Under the pieces are notes generated by a model. The model saw nothing but the letters and a program-made list of their open reading frames with translations. It was not told where the DNA came from and did no database searches. This document shows positions 49,222 through 60,633 of a DNA stretch of 64,000 bases, in pieces. This DNA comes from Morchella semilibera (lineage: Eukaryota; Ascomycota; Pezizomycetes; Pezizales; Morchellaceae), in contig CM018603.1 of assembly GCA_009192285.1 (NCBI GenBank), forward strand, positions 7,003,613 to 7,067,612, read 5' to 3'. The number at the start of each line of letters is the position of its first letter. Within the stretch, counting starts at the first letter, position 1. The translations under genes were made by a program, and so were the position numbers.

Positions 49222-49962
49222 TATAAAATTAGTAGTAGTTAGTAGGCCGTGGATCGGAAAATGCAAGGTCTCTAATTTTTAGCCTCTCACGACAAGGCTA
49301 CCAATAGAGCCCCTCAGTGCAACCCTGAAAGCCATTTCGAAAAGTGAAAGGGAAACTCATGCAGCGAAGCCTGCGCCGCCATTGCAGCTGACAAGTCACT
49401 TTATCAGAAATACGCAGTGTAGAGTCTCCAGTCCTCATGCATTTAGTATTTCAGCTATCTCAGCGAGAAACAAGACGTGGGATTTTGACGCCAATCTACT
49501 TACATGTATCTCATTCCTGCTGCCTCCGCTCCAACAGAGACCGCAGATTAAGACGTGCATTTCCGGGTACCTGTTACCTGTCGCGAGTAGAACCGCTACC
49601 GCTACAGGGCCTACCAGGGCTTACCAAAACAAGAGCAATAACCCATGACATGCGACCCAACTTTGACGAGGCAACAATATTTGGTGGTAAAGAGAGTATA
49701 AAGAATATATTCATCTCACATATGCATCTAAATAAAAGAGTGGTCGCGAATTCACTAAGACCCTCAATCTTAAGCCGTTGCATCACTTTTCGTGGTAAAT
49801 GAGTACATGGAGGGCTTTATGTTGCCCACTCAAAACCCCTCGTGGGCAAGACTCCCGAGCAACTTCTGACAGGTATTCTACTACTACACTAACTTGTTAG
49901 CAACGCCGCGAACGTTGGTAGTAGGGGGTGTACAATAACTATAAGTAACTTGATCCTAGTGT
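49222..49962. other. Gene-free region
   Basis: Short open frames on both strands without support. It is the 3' flank of the small membrane-protein gene. Confidence 0.4.
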
Positions 49963-50481
49963 TTAAACCTTGCCCGCAGCCCAAGTATGCGCTCGTTTTG
50001 GCCTGGTTATTGTGGTCTCGGGTGGGTGGTTCGGGGATGTTTGCTGGTGTGATGCGGCTCCATCAACCACAGGCACCGATGTACTAGTAATGGCTGTCCC
50101 TGATGTTTGTACAATCTGTGGAAGTGAAGGCTCTAGATCTTGGGGTGGAGGATTGGAGGCTGAGAAGGGGCAATGAGACGGTGAACGATGACCAACACTC
50201 GCTCCCTGGTCTCCAGACATGGTTAGGACTTCATTCTATCAGGTAGAGTAAAGAGTTAACGGTTAACCGATTCACTATCTAGAAAAGGGCAAGGTTCTTA
50301 CAGCTCCTGGCCTGCTGAATGTCTTCTGCAATTTCTTTAAGAACCAAGCCCCAAAAATTGTCGCAGTAACGGAGGCAAGAATTCCGGTGATGCCGATAAT
50401 ATCACTATTGCTGAGACCGCCTCCCCTGTTGCTGCTGCCTTCGTTGCGAGGAGTAAGACTGGACTCATTCATAGGACTCAT
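49963..50481 (-). CDS. Small single-pass membrane protein, SD(I/V)IGI family, copy 2
   Basis: Exons 50481-50302 and 50235-49963, a 66-bp intron with GTAAGA donor and GATAG acceptor, phase 0. Product 150 residues. The N-terminus MSPMNESSLTPRNEGSSNR is polar. The TM segment LSNSDIIGITGILASVTATI continues to FGAWFLKKLQK. Exon 2 encodes a Pro/Ser/Thr-rich disordered tail ending in basic RPKRAHTWAAGKV. It shares TM motif, intron phase and intron position with 20848-21412, but the tails do not resemble each other. No known function. The start is the only ATG that precedes the TM with a usual-length leader. Confidence 0.6.
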
Positions 50482-51240
50482 TAGTTTAGTGTTTTTTGTA
50501 AGATGGTTGTAAGATCAAGAAAGAGTGTTGGAGCAGGAACTAAAGATTATCTGTCGGGGCAATATGGACGAAGACTTGGTGTCAGCCTTTCTTCAGACTA
50601 CCGGTGCTGTTCCTGGGTGACGTGTTGCCCTACAGCCCCCGCAGATAGGGAAATAATTATACAATCGGGCGTTGAAGGCCAATAGATCTTAGCCCCGGGG
50701 CTCCCGGTTCTATGGCATGACCCACGGCCACATAGTGGGTGGTAGATCGTGTGCATGAGTTGTAAGAGAATGTAAAGGAGGAACACGTATATGCTAATAA
50801 GCATCGTATTGCTTTACGTATTGCGATGATTTGATAGAATATTCATGGGATAGGCGGGAGAGTAAAAGCAATGGAATCGAAGGGAGTGGTGCGGAGCAAC
50901 TCGAGTGATAGCCTATGAATTTTCGCGCGTAGCAACCGGCCGTGCAGGGACCGACTCTCACCCGTGTGGAAAACGACTCACCTATGTGGAAAACACCGAA
51001 TCTCACCCATGTGGAAAACACCGACCGTGCAGGGTCTCTCACCCATGCAGAGCGGGAAACCCCCCCCCCACAATGCAGAGCAGGAAACCCACCCAAGGCT
51101 AGCTATATTTGTTATATATATCTCTTATGTTTAATTAATTGCACGCAGCCTCTCGACTATAGCACACAGTCCCTTCCCTGGTTGTCATGCTGTAATATTG
51201 CTGCCCCCGAGCACTGTCAACACCTCTGCCTAGGTACGTA
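50482..51240. other. Gene-free region with a short tandem array
   Basis: At about 50955-51065 a CTCACCCATGTGGAAAACACCGA-type unit of about 23 bp is repeated three times, followed by two CATGCAGAG-type words. Otherwise no feature. Confidence 0.5.
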
Positions 51241-51566
51241 CTGAGCGGTAAATGTGCCAAAAGTAATTTTACCAACGGTCCTTGTGCCAATACAAATGCT
51301 GAACTTCAGTCTTTATATTGCTGCGCTATACTAGAGTATATTAATCATTAGTACCAATACTTATGAAGGTTTCCTGCTGGTGGTGGTAAAATGCTTGCCA
51401 CCGGTGGACAATTGGACTCATAGATTGGCATTATATCGCCCCTTTTGGCCAAAGGGTCTGTGCTTTTATCCATTTTAAGGTATAAATATTTGTATTGTCT
51501 TCGCCACCGGTGGTAAAATAATTTGCCATCGTTGGTAGAGTTACTTTTGACACATTTACCGCACCG
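51241..51566. mobile_element. MITE family C, copy 2
   Basis: 326 bp between TA dinucleotides (51239-51240, 51567-51568). Left end CTGAGCGGTAAATGTGCCAA, right end inverse TTTTGACACATTTACCGCAC. It contains the same ACCACCGGTGGTAAAA words as 16140-16354 and an inverted version of its middle. Confidence 0.75.
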
Positions 51567-51604
51567 TACCTAGGACCATTTGTCTAGTATAGTACAGATA
51601 TAGA

Positions 51605-51723
51605 GCGGTGGAGGGTCGGGCGAGAGGGAGGGGATGGCGAGGCTTGGCTCACGAATCGGAATTCTAGTTAGTAAAAACTGCCAAGCCCCGCCATACCCTC
51701 CCTCTCGCCCGACCCTCCACCGC
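51605..51723. repeat. Inverted repeat with about 44-bp arms
   Basis: Arm GCGGTGGAGGGTCGGGCGAG and onward to GGCTTGGC (51605-51648); inverse GCCAAGCCCCGCC to CCCTCCACCGC (51680-51723) with few mismatches; 31-nt spacer. It lies 38 bp from MITE C copy 2. Confidence 0.75.
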
Positions 51724-53010
51724 CCTATATGTACACACACATGTATAATAATATGTGATTACAATTTATATACCCTAGGGAGTGTATCCAAGGAAAACAT
51801 GCAACTAAATATGGGAATTTCAACGTCCTGTGTGGCCGGCCGTCTATTCGAGGCAATGCATGCACTACGGCCTTTGGATTTACCGGCCATGGAGACTACC
51901 TCTAGCTATGTAGCTATACCCCTATGGCTTGCGAAGACTCCAGAGTATTCAATCCGAGCGCCGAAAGGACAGTGAGGACAACATGCGCAATAGCCGGTGG
52001 TCACCAGGGGAGTTAGAGTACCACGTTATGAAACTAACCTAGTTGTCTATCGATATCCAACAACGCCCACAACCATGGTCTCAACATTGCGCATTTCAAC
52101 CCTTCGATTGTTGGCCCTTTTCTTTTTTCTTTCCAAGCCAGTCTAGTCACACAAAGCCATGGCCGCAACCCAGTCAACTCCCAATACTCATCTCAGTCGA
52201 TTTCTCTATGTACGCGTTCTCCCCCGTCATTTTCCACACACAGCACCCCCTCGCATGCTTGAATCCAACCACTAACTAAAAGAAGATATTCCCAGAAAGA
52301 AAGTTAAGAAAGAAAGAAAAAAACCCAAACCAACAGGAAACCAAAACAAGGAAATCAAAACAAAAGACCACCCAAAGACTCAAGGAAACAACAAAAAAAA
52401 AAGGTATCCGATATGCTAAACACCGAAAGAGTACTCCCCAATGAAACAAGTAGTTTAAAAAAAGATACTAAAACGAGGGTAAAAACCGCCTCGATCCCAA
52501 CTAGACTAGAAAGGAAAAACCACAATTCCCCAACTAGGGCTAACGAGTGAAGTGAATGCAACCATTAAAAGTAGAAAGTATCGCGAAGCGGGAACCGGCC
52601 CCGAGACGAGATGGTCTAGCTGGCTAGTCGGCTGACTAGAATTTTTTGTGTCTTTCCTTCAATGCACTCGATGCATAGATATAGTACATCGGCTAAGAAA
52701 AATGTAAGCGCAAGTCCAGAGAGACAATATAACAATAGGTTTGAGTACTAACCTTAAGGCCTGCGCAATCCCAGGAGCCCTCATAATCATGATCTTGATC
52801 TTTCATACTACCATCTCTTATCTTATCTTTCCCCTTTATCTTATCTTATCTTATCCATCTCATCTTCAAGTCCAAACATAGCTCACATCTAAAAATAATA
52901 TATCATCCATAACTCCATCCCAAATACACCCAAGACACCCAAAACCGATATAAACAAAAAATCCCTCGACTAAACGAACCAACAGGATAACCTCCTCATT
53001 TGCGAACTTC
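51724..53010. other. Gene-free region
   Basis: A-rich (52270-52520) and T/C-rich (52800-52870) tracts; 3' flank of the large membrane-protein gene. No gene seen. Confidence 0.45.
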
Positions 53011-55849
53011 TCATGAATTCCACTTGCAATAACAAGTGCTGTCGCCCCTCTCCTTCAACCTTCCTTTCGAATTCGGAATCTCGCTCAGTTTCACATATCC
53101 CTCCCCTGTCTCGCGATCCACAAGTGGCGTCAACCCTCCCTTTGCAGTAACCACGTACTGCGTACATGCCACATCTCCTAGGTTCGCTCGTCCCTTCGGG
53201 TCCGGGTCCGTCAGATCCATTCCCAACAATCGTCGGATTCGTGAGCTGGTGGGACGGGACTCTTTTATAGATATTTTTAATGGATACGAGGTGGGGGTTG
53301 AACGTTCGACGTGACGCTTCGGGCCGAACCTGCGAGTGAGGTTACCGTTGGTAGTAGGGGTTTCGGTAGCCTGTGGTGGGTGTTTGAGGCCAAAGAAGTC
53401 GTCCACATTGTGGCTATGACTTGGGGGCGGTGGTGGGGGGATGTTGGGGAAACTAGCGTCGCCGTTGTAGTGGGGGCAGTTAGGTTGGTAAGGGCACCCG
53501 GTAGGAGATGGGCTTTGTTGATCAGTCTTAGTCAATGATGAGTTTGTTAATATTGTTGGGGTTGGGGTTGACGACGAGGTAGTTGTGGTGTGATCATCAT
53601 CATCATCATCACTGTCGTTCCCACCGTCTTCATCTCCGTCGTCGCCGGTTTCCTTCTGGTTTGTGACCGCTGTAGAGGGGATATCGGTCATCACTTCAAC
53701 CTCGAGGAGGGTCTTTTCCCATACACATTTCCACACTATTTCCCCGGGCAAGAGGGCGGTGCCATTTCCAGATTTGATGATGCCATCATCTCGAGCGACA
53801 TTGTCGTCAATTGTTCCCTGCCTGACAATAACTGTCTTATTGAATAGGAGTCCGAATTTATAGCTGTCGTCTAGGGGGTGGTCACCTGACCTACTCCACA
53901 GTCCATTCCCTGCAGACCTTTTACCCAACCCATGCCTGATAGTACTCCTACCTCCAAGCTGTTTTTTCCTACCATTGTAGGAACTGCTATCTGTCGTATT
54001 ATAGAACGCGAACGGGATCCTCCAAAACACTTGGTTTTGTGTCCCATCCCTCCACGATGATTTGCCCGAGTACTCCACTACGTCCCCGTTAACATTAATT
54101 TCCACCATATCCTCCCCAATCTCCCACTTGGTAATTCCCTCCGCAGAGCTAACTACGTAGCCTCCCCACGCTCCCTCGCCGTATTCTGCGCCACGAAGAA
54201 AATCAGGTTCGCTGGGATAGAGCTCCATGTTGGTAAGATTGATTGGACCCCGCTCAAAACGCCACTTTAGGGCTTCGCTAGTGTCACCTTGATCGTAGGC
54301 GCAGGACCAGAGGAGATCAGCGCCCATTTTAAACCAGCCGGGCGACGACTCATCCTGCGCTGAGAGATCACAGGAAGTGGAGTCGGCGACGAGGACAACG
54401 GGATCGATCAAGGCAGTACCAGTAGGTATTACGGGAAAGGTGTCGTTGGGACTTGATAATGGTGGACCAGTCTCTTCAGAGGTTGGTGGGGCCTCGGTCG
54501 TGGGTTCTGGGTATACGGTTTCTGTTGCTGTTGCACTGGGATGTGTTAGTTTCGTGTCGATGATAGATATCAAAGACCCTGGAGAATTTACGGGAGCGGA
54601 GCCAGCCCCAGTTCTCCGTGGCCTGATTAGAGTTGACTCCAATCAGGTTACTGAAAACTGAAGCTCGCTCTGCTTCCGTAAAGGCCCCAATATAAAAAAT
54701 GGAAAGGGGTAATTCTTACGCTTGCGCGTGATGCAACCCTACACCCAAACCCACACCCAACCCTACGGCTAGGAGTATCACAGCCGCGATCGCTATCCCC
54801 ATCAACACCGTCTTTTTTCTGAATCCCATCAACCTCCTTTCATCCCACTCTTTGAGATGTCCTCCACCCCCATCATCCGGCTCCCCACCATCTCCTCCCC
54901 GATCCCTAGCCGTAGCCAATAATCCAACTCCTCCAGCTGCAGCCAATGCCACTCCTCCACTCCTCCTCCTCCGCTCTGCTGCATCCTCCTCCTCCCGACC
55001 CACATCAATCCCAGAATCCCCATTCGACACCTGTAACCTCAAGGGTACCCCAACCACCACCTCCGGTTTTGGCGGTTCAGGATACTTTGTATATGGCGGC
55101 GGCTCCACGCTCCTCAAACTACTTGCCCCAGACGGGAACACCACTGCTGGTGCCGGTCTGTGTGGTGCAAATCCATCATTCACTGGCATCCCAAAGTCGT
55201 CTGAAAAGGGATCCATCCCGTCTTCCTCCTCCGGCACAGTAGACCCCTGAGTGTTGATAGACTCGGGGTATATATTCTGTTGATGCCCCCCATAATTCCA
55301 TCGCGGTCCTACCCCTGCAGCTGTAGAGTCGGATAGGTTAGATGGTATCGACGAAAGTGTTGAGTAACCGGTTCCAGTAGTTCCTGTAGTGTTAGATCTA
55401 TTAAGAGGGGCTCCGTGCCCATATGTTGATGAAGATGAAGACCTAATAGACGGTGTCAAAGACTGTGATATTCTGTGGTGTTGGTAATACCCAGTCCCAC
55501 CACTACCACTACCACTACCAGGCAACGGGCTTGGAGAGCGTCGTGAAGATAATGACAAGGACGGACGACGGACCGAGGGAGTTGGTGTAACAATGGAACT
55601 CGAGTAGAATGCAGAGCCACTAGGCGAGGGAGGAGGCGAGTCGGCCGGGTCAGCGAACACATCTTCGGGGCTACTTGGGCGGGCTTGCTGGTAATCGCGT
55701 GAAGGTGAAGGGGCTGGACGACGACCAGATGCTGATACACCTAGTGATAGGCCTGGCCGATACTGAGCGTAAACAGGATAGAGAGCATCGTCGAGGTCAC
55801 TGGCGGTAGCCGACCGTTGAGAGGAGGCGCGAGAGAAGCGGTTCTCCAT
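53011..55849 (-). CDS. Type II membrane protein with disordered cytosolic N-terminus and large outer domain (DUF7820-like)
   Basis: Exon 1 55849-54720 (MENRFSRASSQRSATASDLD) encodes about 350 Ser/Pro-rich disordered residues. A basic WDERRLMGFRKK and a TM segment (TVLMGIAIAAVILLAVGLGV) follow, with no signal peptide, hence type II. A 184-bp intron (54719-54536; GTAAGA, CTAACACATCCCAG) joins in phase to exon 2 (54535-53011). The outer region begins Thr/Pro-rich, then a folded part from about STSCDLSAQDESSPGWFKMG with LLWSCAYDQG, NVNGDVVEYSG and VFWRIPFAFYN. An Asp-rich stretch and a Pro-rich linker come next, and the protein ends STCYCKWNS. The layout fits ascomycete proteins annotated DUF7820; the number is from memory. 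The intron holds a copy of hairpin family G. Confidence 0.75.
54560..54700. repeat. Hairpin element family G, copy 3, inside an intron
   Basis: Core CTCCAATCAGGTTACTGAAA on the plus strand, preceded by CCTGATTAGAG. Imperfect arms derive from AGCGAGCTTCAGTTTTC-like and GAGAACTGGGGCTGGCTCCG-like sequence (minus strand). More diverged than copies 1 and 2. Borders are approximate. Confidence 0.5.
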
Positions 55850-58800
55850 TACGGTCAGCCCTTAAGGGCGAGAGTCGAGGGGGGGGGGGGGTTGACGGTG
55901 AGAACGCTCTAGGCGAGGGTTGATGTTTGTAAGGGCCCGGTGATGATAGAGATGGGGGGGGGGGTAGAGATATGAGGAGCAAGAATGTCTCCTTACCTTG
56001 AGGGGGTGGTGTGGACGGTGGTGGGTGATGAGTGATTGTGGGTGACAGTGAGTGACTGACAGTGAGTGATGGTGTTGTTGTCTGTATCAATAAAGTAGTA
56101 CGGAACAGAGTAAGCGACCGGTGAGAGTTGGTATTTCTTCTCGATCTCAGTACAGTGAATGTGTGTGCAGAGGAATAGGTACGAAACGGATTAAATGAAA
56201 TGATATAATCCCGGCTGGTAAATCTTTTTTTTTTCCCTTTGTGTGTGAGATGAATTAGATTTAGTAGAGAATGAACACACCTTGCGAGGTGAGAATCGAA
56301 GTTGCTAGGCGATTGGGGGGGGGGGGTTGTTGTTGTTGAAGGTGGGCACTGGCGCATGGAGCATACGAGCATAAGCACAGAAGCTCCAGGGCCTGTCTTC
56401 CAAGAGGGTTAGGGACACACACACACCCCCCCCTCCCCCAAATAAATTGTTGTTCTCGTCTCCTATTGGATGAATTCCACCCGCTGCATTGCATGCTAAC
56501 TGGACTCTCTCGGGCTCCTCCTGCACACTTCCCGCCCCAGCGAATAGAGAAGATACACTAGGTGTATCACCCCGGTCACTAGGGTAAAGATCCGAAAGTC
56601 CAGTCAAGGGGCCCGGGAAGCAGAAGGTCGAAGAGAAGAAAGCAAACAAGGTGAGAAAGAAAAAGGATCTCCTAGTATGTATCAGTTATCCTTTGGCTCC
56701 TTCGGTTCAACTTCTCTCTCGACTCTTGCCCTCTCTTACCCTCTCATCCTTTCTCACCTCATCCTCTCTGTGACCTTTGGTAGCCTCCTGTCTAGCGGTG
56801 CCATTTCCTCTTTGGGTCGTAGCGCTATCCTCGTCCCCCCCTGTCGAAACCGCTAAAATAGAGGAAGGAGAAGAAAAAAAAAACCCTTCCCTTCAACACA
56901 GCCCCCCCGCGAAAGATATCTGGCCTAGGAAAGTTGCCATCGAGAATTGCATTGTTTCAGCCATTGGTTATTAACTGTTTTTTCTTCGCTGTGATTATGG
57001 ACTAGACTTGGTTTTAAACCATCCAATGATCGTGCGTTGCCGCCTGTTCTATTTGGTCTGACAAGGTGTGATGCAGGCACCCACCACAATTTTCCTTTCC
57101 TTAATTCTGGATGGAGGATGTTTTTGGATCTTTTACTAGTACTTTTGACCTCGATCTACCTTATATCCATCCAATCACAAACCAATTCCCCCCACACAAG
57201 ACTAATTTGCCGCTATTAACCATCACCCTCCCTCCCCACATTTTCCACCATACAGAACCACATCCACTCCCACGGAACCCTAGTCCCGTCTTATATCCGA
57301 ACTAGAAGTTCCATAAGCGGAGATTTCCGTCAACTAAATTCGGTGCCGTATATCCATTAAATTTTCCAAGTTAGCAAAAAAACTCAACGTCATTCCATAA
57401 ACAGCTTCGCCAAATTAACCTCCCAGTACTCTAAATTAAGCATAGGGTTAGGTGAGATATCCATGGGTCACGAAGGATCACTCGATAGAGTTGGTGATGG
57501 TGTTTATGACTTTGTAACATGAGGCTGTGATAAGCAGCAGCATGTGAATACGACACTTTTCTGCTGCTGTAATTACAAAAATACCGATGAGGACACCGAG
57601 TGCAACACTCGTATCACATTGCATCGACCATGAGGGGCAATAAGAAGGCTTAATATGCACACCTCTCCCGCTGGCCGGTTTGAATTGGTGGGCTTGATAC
57701 TGCTTTTAGAAAAACCCGAGTATAATATAAGTCAAATGCGGATCATATCAAAAACGTCACGGCCACCCATCCAACCAGTCGGTGACCAGTGTTACTCCGA
57801 GTCGTCATGTAGCAGACGATGTGGTTCCTCCCAGATCCTCCTACATCCATTTTCTGGTCAGTTGGTTGGGTGAGACACGGAATAACCGTTGTCAAAATGC
57901 AAATGTCACGGAGAATCACTCGTAGGGACATTTAATTCCTACACAGGTGGCTGATCGCATCCGCTACAGGAAGGTCTAATAGGTACTGATCGACTATCGG
58001 CGGCGCTGGTCCGTAGGCCCGAGCGCCATGTGTGTATGTGTGTATGTGTTCTGGGTGTTCTGAGACGCAGTTGCCGATGTAAAATGGCGGATAAAACTGG
58101 ACAAGAAGAGGCTCTGCAGGAGAATTCTGGTCTTCAGCCTCCTCCGACGCAACGCCACACCGCATCCATCCCACTAGAGCCTCATCATCCTCATCACCCT
58201 CTCAACCAACTCGGTCCTGATCTCTTCGAATCACCGAACTCCATCCCTGCAAATCATACCAGATTGACAATCTGCATGCACTAACTACCGATTGAACGGG
58301 GCACCAATCAAATCAAGGGATATGTCAATACTCCCCTCGCTCTGTCACTTAATCGAGCTGGCTGGATAAATAGAGGAGGGGAGGAAGGGGAAAAAGAACC
58401 TCTTCTAACATCACTTTTTTGTGGGGTGGTGCAATGCATCAAGGTAATATAGATGGAACGCGCAGGCCAGGGGTTGTGCGTGATGATCGACACCGAATAT
58501 GAGGTGAGGTCCGGGGTGCCGTCCTCGGCGGCATTCTCGCTTTTTAAGCTTCCATGGCGGGGGCCGGGTTTCCGCGCAGGCTCGGCGAAGCATCTATACG
58601 GATATTGCTGTGAATTACGGACGCTGAATGTTCCTTGGTATCGAACGTCTGGAATCAAAGCACGGTAAGACCGGAGTGGTAGTCCGGGGTTCCGGTAGTT
58701 GCGTACAAAACCAAGACCAATAGATTAATAATTCAACGACATACCAACGGTTACATTCGAAGACAGCTGGATATTCGTATGTTCTGGCCATGGGGCCAGT

Positions 58801-60331
58801 CATGATCGATTGATCAAGTTAATGGTTCTAATTGGCCAACCCGATGATCTGTGGTGCGTTGAGCTGACATACTAAACCGGCTTCAATGAACCAGTTAACC
58901 CTAGCACTTCACGCGCGAGTGATAGGCTATGATTCATTGCTCTCGTTGGTCACAGAGTGGGGCCCTAACTTGCATTTCGAGCCATCTGGCTTGAGTCTCA
59001 CTATATGGCTTGGGTCTCACTATAACGCCCCTACGAAAAACTGAGAGTGGTTTTTGAATCGAACGGGGTTAGAAATATTGCAGATATAGACGCATACCCT
59101 TGCCCGAAACCTCGGGCCTCGTTGCCAGCGTTCTGTGTCATTATATCAACCTCCGTTCCAGAAGGCGAATCCTCCAGAAACTCGAAACTTGCCCCACATA
59201 AGCTCAAGACAGCCTGACGGTGGCGCCAAAGACGAAGGCTGTGTTTGTTGGGTCTGAAAGGACCAGATACTGGGGATTGCCGTGCAAGAATAACCGTGTC
59301 TTGGTTGTAGACTAACTTTTCCACCACGCGGAGCTGGATCCGGAAAGACCTCAAGCCAAGCTTGAGCTTGATGAACCAGATTCTTAGCGCTAGCCTCATG
59401 ACTGCACGCAACCTAAGGACTTATCGCTACATATTCCCCAGCCTGATCAGACCTACATGTAAGTACATGTAGCTAGCATAGGCATATCTCCGCACACTGC
59501 AAGCGTAGATCAGCTACGTACCTACTCCAACTGCGCGAGGAAGCGTCATACACATTTCCCCATTATCTTACAACTCGTTGTTTCATCCACCACCAACGCC
59601 CATGCGTTCCGAAACAAAACCAAGAATTAAACCAGAACAACTGAGTAACCGCCCACAAGCCATAACCAATAACGCAAGAGAGAGAGAGAGCAGCTATTAT
59701 ACTGATACATCTCCCAGACGGTGGTCGAAAAGAAAATATCCCCCCGGGATCGCTTGGTGACGCGTAACTATACATCAAACCGCATATTGTGAAACAAGCT
59801 AAATACATGAATCCACCACCACCCCACTGCCAAGCCAACGGTGCTAAACGCCCCGCATTACATATAAAACTTGTAGCTAACGGTAGTAGGATGGTTAGGG
59901 GCCCTCTACGGGGTTTGGAATCCGGGCACTGGGTAACGGTGCCAGAGCTTATATGCTCTAGGGCCGTGGTGGCCCTCTTGAATTGGGGCCCCCACTCTCC
60001 GAAATGTGGGGCAGAACAGGGAGCCAGTGTTGGACAAATTCAAAGTTCGCCACAATCCGAAGGGGACATAGGATCAATAAACAATAAGCGATTGTTGCCA
60101 TTGAAAGGTTTTTATCAGTACACAAATTTGCTCTGACCCGTAATTCGATCTTGGTCACTTTGCAATCCCAGAAAGTTTCCACGACAAATTCCTCCAGTCC
60201 CAATCGCGTTGGAAACGAAACAAAAAAATAAAAAGAAGAGAATCAGGAAAGGAAACAATATGTCGTGCCTGCCGTTCAAGATGGACACTGTTGTCGATCT
60301 TGGGTTTTCCTCTGGGGGGAGGGCCGGGCAA
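55850..60331. other. 4.5-kb gene-poor region
   Basis: 55850-56650 is the probable 5' UTR/promoter of the type II membrane gene with several G-runs. The rest has no supported gene. A GC-rich, strongly self-complementary stretch lies at about 59895-60035 (e.g. GCCCCCACTCTCC / GGAGAGTGGGGGC-type pairing and AGAGCTTATATGCTCT). I could not assign it. Confidence 0.45.
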
Positions 60332-60633
60332 TTAGGAGAATATCAAGGCCGCGGCCGCGGCGAAGCAGGACGAGAGATTTTCGTTGCAGACCTTTGTAGC
60401 AGTTAAAGTGAGGCAGGTTTTCCATTGTTGGACGCATGCCGCTGTGGGTGGAAATGAGCGGGTTAGTCAAGTTGGGGGAGAGAATGATGGGTTGTGGGGT
60501 GTGTCTTACAGAAGGGCCCGAACACGGGGATGGCACTGGCGGGCTCGGGCGCAGGCATTGCGGTGGAGACCGAGAGAAGGCAGAAGGGGACGGCGAGGGC
60601 CACGATCATGCTCTTGGAGGTGGAGAATTGCAT
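60332..60633 (-). CDS. Small secreted protein with four cysteines
   Basis: Exon 1 60633-60510, intron 60509-60442 (GTAAGA donor, CTAAC branch, CCACAG acceptor), exon 2 60441-60332. Product 76 residues. The signal peptide MQFSTSKSMIVALAVPFCLL continues to SVSTA. The mature protein, MPAPEPASAIPVFGPFSA then CVQQWKTC, KVC and SSC, has four cysteines in about 35 residues and ends in an Ala-rich tail. It has the size and Cys content of fungal small secreted (effector-like) proteins; no family is recognised. An upstream in-frame ATG at 60720 would bury the signal peptide, so the ATG at 60633 is preferred. An AT-rich promoter precedes it, with a CTTTATAGGG word near 60739. Confidence 0.7.

Noticed and set aside
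50955-51090. Possible CRISPR-like array
   Set aside because: Only about three imperfect 23-bp units without spacers, in a eukaryotic genome; a simple tandem repeat.
59031-59411. 126-codon open frame on the minus strand
   Set aside because: No motif, signal or splice support; surrounding DNA is non-coding in character.
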